From NCBI GenBank assembly GCA_017311185.1, contig JAESUZ010000346.1:434001-498000 (forward strand): a stretch of 64,000 nucleotides of DNA, written 5' to 3'. The DNA comes from Proteles cristata cristata. Taxonomy: Eukaryota; Chordata; Mammalia; Carnivora; Hyaenidae. A program made the position numbers and the translations under genes. Positions 35,349 to 46,987 of the stretch are shown here, one piece after another (the first letter of the stretch is position 1; the number at the start of each line of letters is the position of its first letter). The notes beneath the pieces are model-generated. The model was not told the origin of the DNA. It ran no database searches and saw nothing but the letters and a program-made list of their open reading frames with translations.

Positions 35349-35573
35349 TTTTTTTATTTTATTTTTTTATTTCTAGGAGAGACAGAGAGACAGCGTGAGC
35401 AGGGGAGGATCAGACAGAGAGTGAGTCACAGACTCTGAAACAGGCTCCAGGCTCTGAGCTGGCAGTCAGCACAGAGCCCGATGCAGGGCTCGAACCCACG
35501 AACCACAAGATCATGACCTAAGCGAAAGTCGGACGCTTAACCGACTAACCGACTAAGCCACCCAGGCGCCCCC
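35349..35573 (-). mobile_element. Feline SINE (young type)
   Basis: Perfect 15-bp target-site duplication ccagaatcttatctt at 35334-35348 and 35574-35588. The head carries a 9-bp internal duplication (ccgactaac repeated). Confidence 0.96.
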
Positions 35574-36049
35574 CCAGAATCTTATCTTGAGAAGGATTCT
35601 AAGGCTCTGTCTGAATGAAGAAGAAAATAGGGCCACTGTTGATTGGTGACGTCTGTGTGGATGTGAGAGCAAAAGTTGTGCATGGATATGTCATTTTTTA
35701 GTCTAGGACAACGCCTTCATTTTGTAGACAAGGAAGTAGAAGTCGGGGAGGTAATGGGGACTTATCAGGGGTTACATAGTCTGGAGCAAAATGAGGATTA
35801 GAATCCCTTCTCTTGCTTCATGAGCAAGCATTCTTTCTATTCCACCATACACTCTGTCAGGACAATAAACCAGTCAATTCTCACAGTGTTTAATATGGAA
35901 AAACAGCTGATATCAGCCGAGTATTGATTTTGACATTCATGGTCTTGCTGACCTTTACCTGCAGCCATTTGTTTATTGTACAAACAAGCCTTTGAGCCTG
36001 TTTGTTAGCCCTCATGAGGCTTATCTCAATCTTATCTCTGAAGTTTTGC

Positions 36050-36185
36050 CCCCATTTCTTGAGCACTTACTATGTGCTTAAAGCTTTCCATGTAATCCCT
36101 TATTTAATCCTCATGGCAACCTGTGTGTTTGTGAATGAGAAAATGGAATTTAAGTGGCTTATCCAAGATTATGTAAGCTTGTGAG
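36050..36185 (-). mobile_element. MIR fragment
   Basis: gagcacttactatgtgctta and ttatttaatcctcatggcaa match the reverse MIR end. Confidence 0.8.
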
Positions 36186-36573
36186 TGCTTAGTGCCAGGA
36201 ACAGAGCCAAGCTCCAACAACTCTTTTGCCTGGTTGCCATGCCTGGTTGGTTGGGTTTCTGTAGTTGGTTGGTTTGTTTGGTTTTTAAACAGCCCTGTCA
36301 TGTGTCTTTATTTGTAAGATACCATTGTGTGTCAAATGTTAACAGTGGCAAAACTCTTTGTGTATAGCCCCATTATTGGGCATTAGCTGTTCTTTAGATG
36401 CCAATGGGCAACAACTTCTCTTCATCATCCCCTCCTTCGGAGGTAAACATTAGCTCAGTCAGTTCCCAGCAACCCAAACCCTACATTTGTGTCTACTGGA
36501 GTAGTTTAAGATGAAGATTGGGTCTCTGCTAGCCTTCAGGGTGCCTCCCTCAGCACAGATTAGAAAAGACACC

Positions 36574-37014
36574 TGCATTAGTCTGCTAGGGCTGTCAAGC
36601 CTAAGTACCACAAACTGGCTTCCTTAAATGACTGAGATGTATTGTCTCAGAGTTCTGGAGCTCCAGAGGTCTGAAGTTAAGCTGTTGGTGATGTTGGTTC
36701 CTTCCGAAGGTTATGAGGGAAGGGTCTGTTCCAGGCTTTTCTCCTTGGCTTGTAGACTGACCATCTTCTTGCTCACATGGCATTCTTGCTGTAGCTTCAT
36801 ATTCCTTCCCTTTATGCTCATGTCTCAGGGACCAAATTTCCCTTGTGTATAAAGATACCCATCATCTTGGATTAGGGTCCACTCTAATGACCTCATTTTA
36901 AGTTGATGACCTCTATGAAGACCCGGTCTTCAAATGAGGTCACATTCTGGGATACTGAGAGTTAGACCTTCAACATAGGAAAGTTTGATAGGGGGACATA
37001 ATTCAACCCATAAC
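36574..37014 (-). mobile_element. MLT1-like (ERVL-MaLR) LTR, antisense
   Basis: On the minus strand it starts tgttatgggttgaattatgt and ends ccctagcagactaatgca, with the gaatgtgacctcatttg and ccttccctc landmarks of MaLR LTRs. The name is from recalled consensus. Confidence 0.65.
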
Positions 37015-39049
37015 AGCATCGCTCTGGCCCCTGCATAATGTGATGAGGAATGACATTCCACTTTCCCCTGCCTCAACATTTTATTATGACAGTTTCAAGA
37101 TACAGAGGCAAGTAGAAAGATTTTTACAGTGGACACTTTAAATCTACTACCTAGATTCAACCATTAAGATTTTACTACACTCATTTGATCACATACTCAC
37201 TGAAGTAATAGCATCTTTATGTAAATTAAAAGGAACACCTGCTATACCAGATGGATGCCACCACATGCCAGGGTGTACCACTTGGCAAGTGTAGCATGGC
37301 CTGGATTTCGAGCCCCATACTCCCTCTGTCAGGCATCCATGGGCAGTGCACAGCCTGTCCCCTTGTCCCTTTTGACCCCGAAGACAATCTTCCAAAGAAG
37401 CAGTAGAGCAACAGAATATCTACAAAGCCCTTGCTTCTTTATCAAGGAAGTTTGTAATGAAGTTATTCACTGCCTTTACATGGAACTTATACATAGCACA
37501 AGGTATAGCCCTGGACTGGTGTGTGGCTGGCATTTATAGTACAGATGGATGGATCAATGTATGATTTACTTAGTATAAGATGGTTGAGTGGAAGAATGAT
37601 TCATTGACTGAATCTACTTCTTTATGAATTTAGTTTATATGAACAATAACTAGGAGTCAAAAAAGTGTCCAGATGCCAAGCCAGGGTGTGCCCACTAGGA
37701 AGTGGCTTTTATGTCACAATTATTGAAATGCCTCAAGATGACAATTATCCTGAAGCCCTTTGGTTAACCACTCGTGTTGCTTCTACTGGGTTTCTGCTCA
37801 CATTTAGTCCTTTACCAGGGACTGCTTGGTCCGGTGGGAGGAATGTTCCCCAGTGTGTAACTATAGGGGATTAGAGCTGCATATTTGTGGGAGACTCATC
37901 AGGATCACAATCTAAGGCCAGGAGAGAATCATGGAAGATCTAGCCAACAAGAAGAGCAAAACAATATTTGTCAGGGCAATGACTTTGCAGATAGCTGACA
38001 TTCCTCCAGGCTGGAGATAGAGTTAATATTAACAGGCCCAGGGTGACGTGGGCTTGTGCAATCCTGAGCCTGGCCACCTCCTGTTTGTTCACTCTGCCTC
38101 TTGACCCTCAGCTGCCCTTCATTTAATGCCCAGGCTGGAGGTTGGGAGGCTGGGTCTCTGGGCAGCAGCAGATGGTGCTGTCACTCTGAACCAAGAATGC
38201 CCAGTGCCACTCTGCTGCATCAGCATGCTGTCAGGGGATGGCACTGCATCTCCAGGGAGCAGGGGCACTTGTGTTTAAGTCACTGTCTTTGAGCAGAAGG
38301 GCATGTGAGCCCAGAAGGGGCAACAGGTATACGTGACAGGAGAGTAAGCTCTCAGGCTTCCTTACACCCATCTTGCCTTGCCAACCGATTCTCCTGGCCA
38401 CCGCCCAAGTGAGCTGAATGCAGGTGTTCCTGTGCCACAGCCTCACGTAAGAGCCACTTCGCCCACAGCAACATGCAGCAAAGTGTATCCCATGGAAACC
38501 TAGAGAGGATTTGTAAAAAGATAAAAAGGGGGCTGTGGTCCAATACATTTGAGAATCACTGCATCTTCTCTTCCCCACTTGGATGGTGATACTTGAAAGA
38601 TGCTGGGAAATCACACTCGGTCTAGAGTTTTCCAAACCCCTCTCACCAAGGACCCTTTTCTCCCATAACACCAACTGACATGGGAAACGTCTTGGGGGGG
38701 AATGTCCTCCTTCATGACAGGTCCCCTGTTTTTTTGCCCGAGATAGAACTGCCTTCTGGAGTTTCTACCTGCCCACCCATATTCCTAATCTCCTGGTATC
38801 TCCTTCCACTTGATTCTTAAACTAATATTTAATACTTTTTAAATATAGAAAACCATAAAGAAGAGAATGAACGGTCCATGATTCTATCACTCCCATCTTC
38901 GTACGATTCTGTCAAAGTATAAATCACTTCATGCCTCTGATGGATACCCTCCTGGGGCTCCAGGTCATTTAAAGCAAAAGCTGGTCCTTGCAAGTGTACA
39001 GTGTATGAGTCCCCTGCATCCCTAGAACGGGAACTGCAGTTAGCATCTC

Positions 39050-39478
39050 TGGCCCCTTATGCTTCTCTGTCTCTCATACTCTCCCCTACTTTAGGCACAC
39101 TGCTTCCTTGCTTCCCTTGACCATGCCAGACATTCCTGCCCCAGGGCCTTTGCATCACCTTATTCCCTATACCTGGCTGCTCTTCTTCCAGATACCTACA
39201 TGGCTTACCTTCCCATCAGCCTTGGGTTTCTCAGTGAGGCCTTCCCTGACCACTCTGTCTGAGCATATCTCACACCCCATCTTCGCTTCCCATCTTCACT
39301 TCCCATCTTGGGTCCCTGCCTTATTTTTTGCTGTAAGACTCATCACTTTCCCCTATTCTATGTATGGTATTGACTTATCAGGATTATTGCCTGTATCCCC
39401 CATGGAGCTCCTGTGTGCAGTGATTTTGTCCGTTTTGTTCACAGCTGTGCTTAGTAGGTGCTTACTAAATAAATGAAA
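39050..39478 (+). mobile_element. L2 LINE 3' end
   Basis: ccccagggcctttgcatcac, gaggccttccctgaccactc and ggtgcttactaaataaatga are hallmark L2 stretches in sense orientation. Confidence 0.85.
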
Positions 39479-40066
39479 GAGTGTGTTCACAGAAGAAATC
39501 ACATTTTGTACATGGTTCTGTATTTTGCTTTTTACCATATTTTGTTTAGAGATCTTTCCCCATCAGCCTATATAGAATTAGCCTGTGTACAATCAGCCTT
39601 ACGATTTTGAAAGCCCGCATGACATTCTATTATAGAGACCTATCTAATTTTGTGTAATTGATTCCCCTATCGAAGGACATTTAGGGTTTTTTGCTCTTCA
39701 GTGCTGCAATTAGAAAGAACTTTTTCCTTACATTTGTTATTTGTAAATAAGTTCATGGGGTAAATTCCTAGTGGTGAAATTCCTGAATCAAAAAGTAGGG
39801 TATTTTTTCTACTTTTAACTTTAATAGATGTCACAAAACTATCTTTTGGTGAGATTGCACCCATTTCCACCCTCACCCCCCATGTATTATATGAGAAGAT
39901 CTGTTTCTTCACATGGGAATCAGCAGTGAGTATTGTCAGCCTTGCACATTTATGCCAATCTGATAGGTGCACTCTGGTATATGTTTTTAAAATTAGGAGT
40001 GGGGTTGAGAAATCTTATATTCCTATTGGCTATTTGTATTTATTTGTTTAATTTTTAAAAATCTAT

Positions 40067-40290
40067 AAGAGGATTAGGAGGAACTTAATGGAGGACTGTG
40101 GGGGAGAAGAAGAGGAAATGGGGGGAGAGGGAGAGAGGCAAACTATGAGAGACTCTTGAATGCTGAGAACAAACTGAGGACTGATGGGTATGGGGGGTAA
40201 GGGAAGGGGAGTGATGGGCATGGAGGAGGGCACTTGTGGGGATGAGCACTGGGTGTTATATGGAAACCAACTTGACAATAAACTATTTAT
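40067..40290 (+). mobile_element. L1 LINE 3' end, sense (short insertion)
   Basis: 5'-truncated copy of the feline L1 3' UTR (gagcactgggtgttatatgg, caacttgacaataaactatt), opposite in direction to the host L1. Confidence 0.85.
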
Positions 40291-40466
40291 TTAAAAAATC
40301 TAGTTTGAGAGCGAGCGAGCAGGGAAGGGGCAGAGAGAGGGAGACAGAGAATCCCAAGGAGGCTCTGCACCGGCCAACATGGGGCTCGATCTCACAAACT
40401 ATGAGATCATGACCTGAGTGGAAGCCAAGAGTCGACACTTAACCGACTGAGCCACCCAGCACCCCT
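40291..40466 (-). mobile_element. Feline SINE (short)
   Basis: Reverse copy from tctagtttgagagcgagcga to ccacccagcacccc, directly after the L1 3' end. Confidence 0.88.
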
Positions 40467-42126
40467 GTATTTAATTTTCTGTACTCTGCCTGTTTAAATC
40501 CTTTGCCCATTATTCTTCTGGATTACTTACTGTCTCCTTATAGATTTGAGAGAGTTCTTTAAAATTAAAATGTCTCTTTGTCATATCAGCTACAAAATTT
40601 CCCAGCTTGTCCTTATGCTTTGTTTATGGCATTTTACACCATGGCATTTGAACATGTATTTTTTTAATAAAACAATTTGATGTAAAGTTATCATTAAAGC
40701 CATAGAATTAGGAGTAATAGCTTAATATGTCAGGAATTTCGCTGGCGTATTTGGAAAGTATTGGTCATACAGTTATCATTACTCCTAAATCTAAAGCTAA
40801 TTTGTATTATGCTGTCTCTCATTGTGGTAAAACACATGCACAATTTACCATCTTTCCGCGTGTCAGTGTACAGTTCAGCGGTACTAAGATGCTCACGCTG
40901 TTCTGCAACCAGCACCACCTTCCGTCCCCAGAGCCGTTTCCACCTTGTGAAACTGAAACCCTGTCCCTGGTAAACACTGCCTTCCCTTCTCCTCCTCCCC
41001 TCACCCCTGGCACCCCACTTTCTGTCTCTGTGTTTTCCATACTCAAGGTACCTCACAGAATTGCAGTCTTAACAGCATTTGTTCTTCCGTGACTGGCTTA
41101 TTTCACTTCCTCAACTATGTGAAATAGAAGAGGCCAAAGCAGCCTTCCTGGGCTTGTTCCTGACCTTGGCAGAAAACTTTCAGTCTTCCCCCACTGAGTC
41201 TGATGTTAGCTGCTGGCTTTTCATACATGGCTTTGATGCTGTTGAGGTGGTTTCTATCTCTTGTTTCTTGGAGCGTTTTTATCATGGAAGGGTGTGAAAT
41301 TTTGTCAATTATTTTCTCTGCATCAACAGAGACAGCCCTGCGGTTTTTTCTCTTCATTCTGCGGATGCCATGTATTGTACTGATTGATTTCCATATGTTA
41401 CCCATGTTTGCATTCCAGGAATACATCCCACTTGGTCGAGGGGGGTGTGATGTTCCTACTGTACTGCTGAATTCTCCTTGCTAGAGTTCAGTGGGGTTTC
41501 ACATCCATATTCATCAGAGAAGTTGGTCTGTGGTTTTCTTTTCTTGTAATGTTTTTGTTCTGGCTTTGGTGTCAGAGTAATGCTGGCCTCATAAAAAGAC
41601 TTAGGAAGTGGTCCCTCCTTTTCACTTTTTTAGAAGAGTTTGAGGAAGTCTTCTGTGAAATCTTTTTTTTTTTCAATACAGTGATAATTCTATCCATTCT
41701 TTAGTCGGATGTTCTTTAACCTCCATGCATTTGGAGGCTTTCCAAATTTTTTCTTGTGGTTGATTTCAAGTTTTATAGCGCTGGGATCTAAGGATATGCA
41801 TGGCATGATCTTAATCCTTTTATACTTATTGAGACTTGTTTTGTGACCAGTATCTATTTTGGAGAATTTGATAGAACTATCTATCAAAATAGACCAGTGA
41901 TCTATTTTGGAGAATGTTCCATGTGTACTCTAGAAGAATGTGTATTCTGCTGCTTTTGGATGAAAACTTCTGAGGATATCTGTCAAGTCTCTCTGGTCCA
42001 GTGTATCATTCAGAGCCATCGTTTATTTATTGATTTTCTGCCTGGATGATCTGTCCATGGATAATTCTATCCATTACTCAGTGTTCATCGTGGTAAATGT
42101 AGTCACCATGTGTCATACAGCATTAT

Positions 42127-42794
42127 TGATGAAGTCTTTTTGGGTGATGGGGGAGTTTGTAGGGTCCGTAGCCGATAGCCAAGAAAGGATTCTTGACATC
42201 TTTGGTGCAAAAAGGTGATTTTGTTAAAGCACGGGGACAGGACCCTTGGGCAGGAAGAGTTGCCCAGGGACCCGGAGGAGAGACTGGTTATATACTTGGG
42301 AGTTGGGGGAGGTAAAGTCAAGGGTAAGTTTTCAATGAGATTTTCAAATGCTGAAGAATCACAGGATACTGGAGGCCTAGCTATCGTCAAGCTAAGGTTG
42401 TTTTCCCTCTAGCAAAGCATTAGTATTAAGACAGTAGGGCTTCCTGGAGAAATGTTACACTCTATATTTGCCTCAAGTATTTGTTCCTGGGCTGCAGGTT
42501 ATGAGGAAATTTAATTTTACCCGCCATTTCCTTCTTGCTTTTGTTTCCCATGTCTTGATGGAGGGGTGATGTCGGGGATCCAGGAAACTGAGTCTACAGG
42601 CTTCTGGAGATTAAGCTATTGATGAGACTGCCATTTTCTTGTAATTTACTAAGATATTTGTAAACAATGGAGACTCAAGTCCTGCAAGACTTATCAGGTA
42701 GCCATTTGTTTGTCCCCTTTCCTTTGTTTTTGGGCAGCTGGGAGTGCTCGAGGGGTGTTTATGGCCTGTCTGCTTGCCTTATGCTGCCTCATCA
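42127..42794 (-). mobile_element. Solo ERV LTR (class I type, probable), antisense
   Basis: 668 bp between perfect 5-bp target-site duplications attat (42122-42126 and 42795-42799). On the minus strand it starts TGATGAGG and ends CTTCATCA, so the ends form a 6-bp inverted repeat within TG...CA. A TATA-like agtatataacc (about 42297-42287) precedes a U5-like region (caaaatcacctttttgcacc). It interrupts the antisense L1. No internal viral genes are present. Confidence 0.85.
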
Positions 42795-44531
42795 ATTATT
42801 ACTGTATTACTGACTATATTCCCTATGCAGTACTTTTCATCTCCTCAACTTCTCTATTTTATAACTGGGACTTTGTACCTTTTAATCCCCTTCATCTTTT
42901 TCATCCGTCCCCTTCTTCCCCTCCCTCTGGCAACAACTAGTTTATTCTCTGTGTTTAAGGGTCTGTTTGTTTTTGTTTGTTTATTTATTTGTTTTGTTTC
43001 TAGGTTCCACATATAAGTGAAATCATATATATTAGTCTTTCTCTGGATGACTTATTTCATTTAGCACAATAACCTCCAGGTCGGTCTATGTTGTCGCAAA
43101 TGGTACAATCTCATTCTTTTTATAGCCGAGTATATATATATATGTGTATATATATATCATATATATACATATACATCTTCTGCCTTATATGTATATATAC
43201 CACATCTTCTTTATCTATTCAGCTATTGATTTAGGTTGCTTCCATATTTCGGCTGTTGTAAATAATGCTGCACCAAACACAGGAGTGTATACATCTTCTC
43301 CAATTAGGGTTTTCATTTTCTTTGGGTAAATATCCAATAGTAGAATTACTGGATCATATGATAATTCTATTTTTAATTTTTTGAGGAATCTCCATACTGT
43401 CTTTCCACAGTAGCTGCACCAATTTATATTCTCTCCAACAGTGCATGAGGGTTCCCTTTCCTCCACATTCTCACCAATACTTGTTATTTCTTGTCTTTCT
43501 GATACTAGCTATTCTGACAGGTGTGAGGTGATCTCTCATTGTGGTTTGATTTGCATTTTCCTGATGATGAGTGATGTTGAGCATGTTTTCATGTGTCTGT
43601 TGGCCATCTGGGTGTCTTTTTTGAAAAAATGTCTGCTCAGGTCCACTGTCTGTTTTAAAATTTAATACATTGTTGTTGTTGTTTTTGGTGTTGAGTTGTG
43701 TAAGTCTTTTATATGTTTTGGATATTAACCCCTTATTGGATATATCATGTGCAAATATCTTCTCCCATTCAGTAGGCTGCCTTTTTGTTTTGCTGATGGT
43801 TTCCTTTGCTCTGCAGAAGCTTTTTATTTTGATGTGGTCCCAATAGTTTATTTTTGCTTTTGTTTTTCTTGCCTGAGGAGAACTATGTTGTAAGAACATA
43901 GGGTGATGTCTAAGAACCTAATGCTTATGTTTTCTTTTAGGAGTTTTATGGTTTCAGGTCTCATATTAGGCCTTTAATATATTTTATTTTTGTATATGGT
44001 GTAAGAAAGTGGTCTAGTTTGTGTGAATTCTTCTTGAAATGTTTGATAGAATTCAAAAGGCACTCCCATGTGGTCCTGGGCTTTTTTTCTGTTGGGAGTT
44101 TACTGAGTCAATCACCTTACTAGTAATACATCAGCTATAACTAATACCATGTGTCAGTCTCCTATTTCTTCACGATTCATTCTTGGTAGGTTGTATATTT
44201 TTAGGAATTTATCTATTGTATCTAGATTATCCAATTTGTTGGCATTCAGGTTTTTCATAGCATTAATTACTATAATCCTTTTTATTTGTTGAAAAGAATG
44301 CCCCCTCTTTCATTTCTGATTTTAATTATTTTATTCTTCTCTTTTTTTCCTAGCTAGTCTAGCTGAAGATTTGTCAATTTTGTTAATCTTTTTGAAGAAT
44401 GAAGTCTTGGTTTTGTTGATTTTCACTATTTTCTTTTTTGTTTCTCTATTTTGTTTATCTCTCCTCCAGTCTTTATTATTTTCCTCCTATGCTGGCTTTG
44501 GGTTAGTTTGTTTCTTTTTTCTTTTTTTTTT

Positions 44532-44797
44532 CTAGTTCCTTAAAGTATGAAGTTAGGTTGTTTGTTCCTTTTTTTTTTTTCTAGTCCCTTAAAGTATGAA
44601 GTTAGGTTGTTTGTTCCTTTTTTTTTTTTTCTAGTTCCTTAAAATATGAAGTTAGGTTGTTTGTTCCTTTTTTCCTAGTTCCTTAAAGTATGAAGTTAGG
44701 TTGTTTGTTCATTTGTTTTTTTCTAGTTTCTTAAAGTATGAAGTTAGGTTGTTCCTTTTTTTTTTCTAGTTCCTTAAAGTATGAAGTTAGGTTGTTG
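44532..44797 (+). repeat. Minisatellite, six copies of a 43-51 bp unit
   Basis: Six tandem copies of ctagttccttaaagtatgaa plus gttaggttgtttgttcc and a variable poly-T. Copies differ in T-run length and by one or two substitutions. It lies inside the antisense L1, and the unit is L1 sequence. Confidence 0.95.
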
Positions 44798-44928
44798 ATC
44801 TGAGATTTTTTTTTTCTTCATCACATAAATGCTTACAGCTACAAATTTTCCTCTTCATACTGCTTATACTGCATCTCACAGTCTTGGCCTGTTTTGTTTC
44901 TATTTTCACTTGTGTTAAGATAGTTCTT

Positions 44929-45165
44929 GGGGCGCCTGGGTGGCTTAGTCGGTTAAGCATCCGACTTTCGCTTAGGTCATGATCTCGCGGTTCGTGGGTT
45001 CAAGCCCTGCGTCGGGCTCTGTGCTGACTGCCAGCTCAGAGCCTGGAGCCTGTTTCAGAATCTTTGACTTCCTCTCTCTCTCTGACCCTCCCCTGCTCAC
45101 GCTGTCTCTCTCTCTCTCCTAGACATAAATAAAAAATAAAAATAAAAAAAAAAATAAAAATAAAA
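44929..45165 (+). mobile_element. Feline SINE (young type)
   Basis: Head ggggcgcctgggtggcttag with the tttcgcttaggtcatg variant. Target-site duplication agatagttctt at 44918-44928 and 45166-45176, with a long A-rich tail. Confidence 0.95.
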
Positions 45166-45817
45166 AGATAGTTCTTAATCGCTCTTGTGACACTTCCTTT
45201 AACCCATTTGTTGCTTAAGAATTGTTAATTTCCATACATTTCTGGATTTTCCAGTTTTTCTTCTGCTGCTGATTTTTAGTTTTGTTCTATTGTAGTTAGA
45301 AAAGACACTTTGTCTGATTCCAATCTTTAAAACTGTGTGAAAGCTTGTTTTGTGGCCTAGCATATGGTCTGGAGAATGTTCCCGATGCACTGGAGAAACA
45401 TGTGTATCCTGCTGCGGTGGGGGAGTGTTCTGTGGATGTCTGTTAGTCCAGTAGGTATACAGTGTGGTTCAAGTCCTTCTCCTTTTATCGATCTCTGTGG
45501 TTTCCTATCAGTTATTGAATGCGGAGTATTGATTCTCTAGTTACTGTGTTGCTATCTCTCCCTTCAGTTCTGTGAATGTTTCCTTCACATACTCAGGAGC
45601 ACCGATGTTGGCTGCATAAATATTTAGAACTGCTGTAACTTACTGGCAAAGCGAATGACATTACTTGTTGCCATATGGTTTACATTTTGTAAAATCAAAT
45701 AAGTCAAGCCTTACTTTTAAGACTCCTGAGTTTTCATCTTGTTTAGAAGAGGCCTTACCCACTTCAGTATCAAGGGATGCATGACCCAGTGCTTTCTTTA
45801 AGGACATTGATGTTTTT

Positions 45818-46050
45818 AAAATTTTTTTATTTATTTATTGAAAAAAATTTTTAAATCTTTATTTATTTCTGAGAGTGAGACAGAGAGAGACAGTGTGAAC
45901 AGGGGAGAGAGGTAGACACAGAATCCGAAGCAGGCTCCAGGCTCTAAGCTGTCAGCACAGAGCCCGACACAGGGCTCAGACCCACAAAATGTGAGATCGT
46001 GACCTGAGCCAAAGTTGGACACTTAACGAACTGAGCCACCCAGGTACCCC
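45818..46050 (-). mobile_element. Feline SINE
   Basis: Target-site duplication aggacattgRtgttttt at 45801-45817 and 46051-46067, one mismatch. Confidence 0.94.
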
Positions 46051-46346
46051 AGGACATTGGTGTTTTTTATGTTTTACTGTGTGATCTAACCAGAGGTCCA
46101 AACACCTAGATTGAAGGTAGATTTGTACCTTGAACACTCTGATGAATTTTGATCCCCCACATGAGTGCAGACCCCTTAGCTTCCTCCCTGTTGAGTGATC
46201 TGCCTGGCTTGGCCTTGCCTCTTTCTCTCTTTGTCACTCTTCTACTGAAATCTAGGCCATTAATTAGGTGTCCTGTCCCACTTCTAGAGAGGCCCATCTC
46301 CTGTCATTTCTGGCTTTCCATCTCTGTTATTAAATTGTGGGTCTCA

Positions 46347-46537
46347 AGGGCATCTGGGTGGCTCAGTTGGTTAAGCATCTGACTCTTGATTTTGGCTCAG
46401 GTCATGATCTCATGGTCATGAGATGGAGCCCCATGTCGGGTTCCATGCTGAGTATGGAGTCTTCTTGGGATTCTCTCTCTCCCTCTGTCCCTCTTTCCTG
46501 TTCATGCTTTCTATCTCTCTCAAATAAAAATGAAATA
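46347..46537 (+). mobile_element. CAN-SINE, older subfamily
   Basis: catctgggtggctcagttgg head with actcttgattttggctcag. Target-site duplication taaattRtgggtYtca at both ends (near 46331 and 46539). Confidence 0.92.
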
Positions 46538-46733
46538 ATAAATTATGGGTTTCAGCCAACATTTAATCTTGCCTAGCATAGTGCCTGGACAGTGTGCATA
46601 CCCAGTGCATATGAATTAAGTGGATATACAAACACTTTCTGAGACTGGATTCTACACATGTAAACAGAGGTCCCAAGACAAGAAGATTAGGGATGGGCTC
46701 ATCACACTCACTCTTGGGCCAGGTCCACCATTC

Positions 46734-46739
46734 TTTTAT
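46734..46739 (-). other. SERPINA2: Decayed polyadenylation signal of SERPINA2
   Basis: On the minus strand gatgacATAAAAgaatgg lies where SERPINA1 has gacATTAAAgaa, so the hexamer appears shifted from ATTAAA to ATAAAA. Confidence 0.6.
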
Positions 46740-46792
46740 GTCATCTAGGGAGGGAGCCTGGCCTGAAAGAGGGGCTGAACCCAGAGAGGCAG

Positions 46793-46987
46793 TTATTTTT
46801 GCATGGGGTTCACCATCTTTCCTATGAAGAGGAGAATGTTGGTGTTCTTATCCTCGATGATGACTAAGAAGGGCCTGTTGAACTTGAGGGACAGGTGCTT
46901 AGACCAGGTGCTCTCTTCTGAAGGAGTGACTCCAGAATATTCTGTCACGTTCTCACCGATGCTCAGCACAGCCTTATAAATTTTGGC
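46793..46987 (-). pseudogene. SERPINA2: SERPINA2 remnant, last exon (exon 5)
   Basis: Open 195-bp exon: 64 codons and a TAA, with acceptor cctctccag/GCC at 46988. It encodes YKAVLSIGENVTEYSGVTPS, then ESTWSKHLSLKFNRPFLVII and LLFIGKMVNPMQK. The WSK reactive-site region and FNRPFLVII match SERPINA2 rather than SERPINA1 (human A2 has AWSKYQ and VMFNRPFLVII by recall). The hinge that should read GTEAAG is GENVTEYSG, unlike an inhibitory serpin. One codon is added near the acceptor relative to A1. It is classed as a pseudogene because its partner exon 2 is broken and exons 3-4 are missing. Confidence 0.88.

Larger units (their letters stand above)
39490..42120 (-). mobile_element. Old L1 LINE, antisense, with inserts
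   Basis: Antisense L1 3' UTR text (39490-40060, 40470-41110: aatttaccatctttccgcgt) then ORF2 (41110-42050: ctgcatcaacagagacagcc, gaggaagtcttctgtgaaat, ggagaatgttccatgtgtac). A sense L1 3' end (40067-40290) and a SINE interrupt it, and the LTR at 42127 follows. Confidence 0.75.
42800..45800 (-). mobile_element. Long L1 LINE, antisense (ORF2 and 3' UTR)
   Basis: Starts with 3' UTR text (tataactgggactttgtacc), then ORF2 C-terminal text (ttgtaaataatgctgcacca, ggatattaaccccttattgg) back into the reverse transcriptase region (ttagaaaagacactttgtct). Many frame breaks, for example near 43471-43899. It contains AT repeats (43132-43195), a minisatellite (44532-44797) and a SINE (44929-45165). Confidence 0.85.
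29542..46733. other. Intergenic region, serpin pseudogene to SERPINA2 remnant
   Basis: About 17 kb with no supported gene. It holds L1 (30.1-31.6, 39.5-42.1, 42.8-45.8 kb), a TCCA microsatellite, MIR/L2, an MLT1-like LTR, a solo ERV LTR and SINEs. The stretches 31.85-33.6, 33.9-35.3, 35.6-36.0 and 37.0-38.9 kb are largely unassigned single-copy-looking DNA. Confidence 0.75.

Noticed and set aside
44532..44797. CRISPR-like spacing of repeats
   Set aside because: The units are directly abutting, the variable part is poly-T and not unique spacers, and the sequence is from a mammalian L1.
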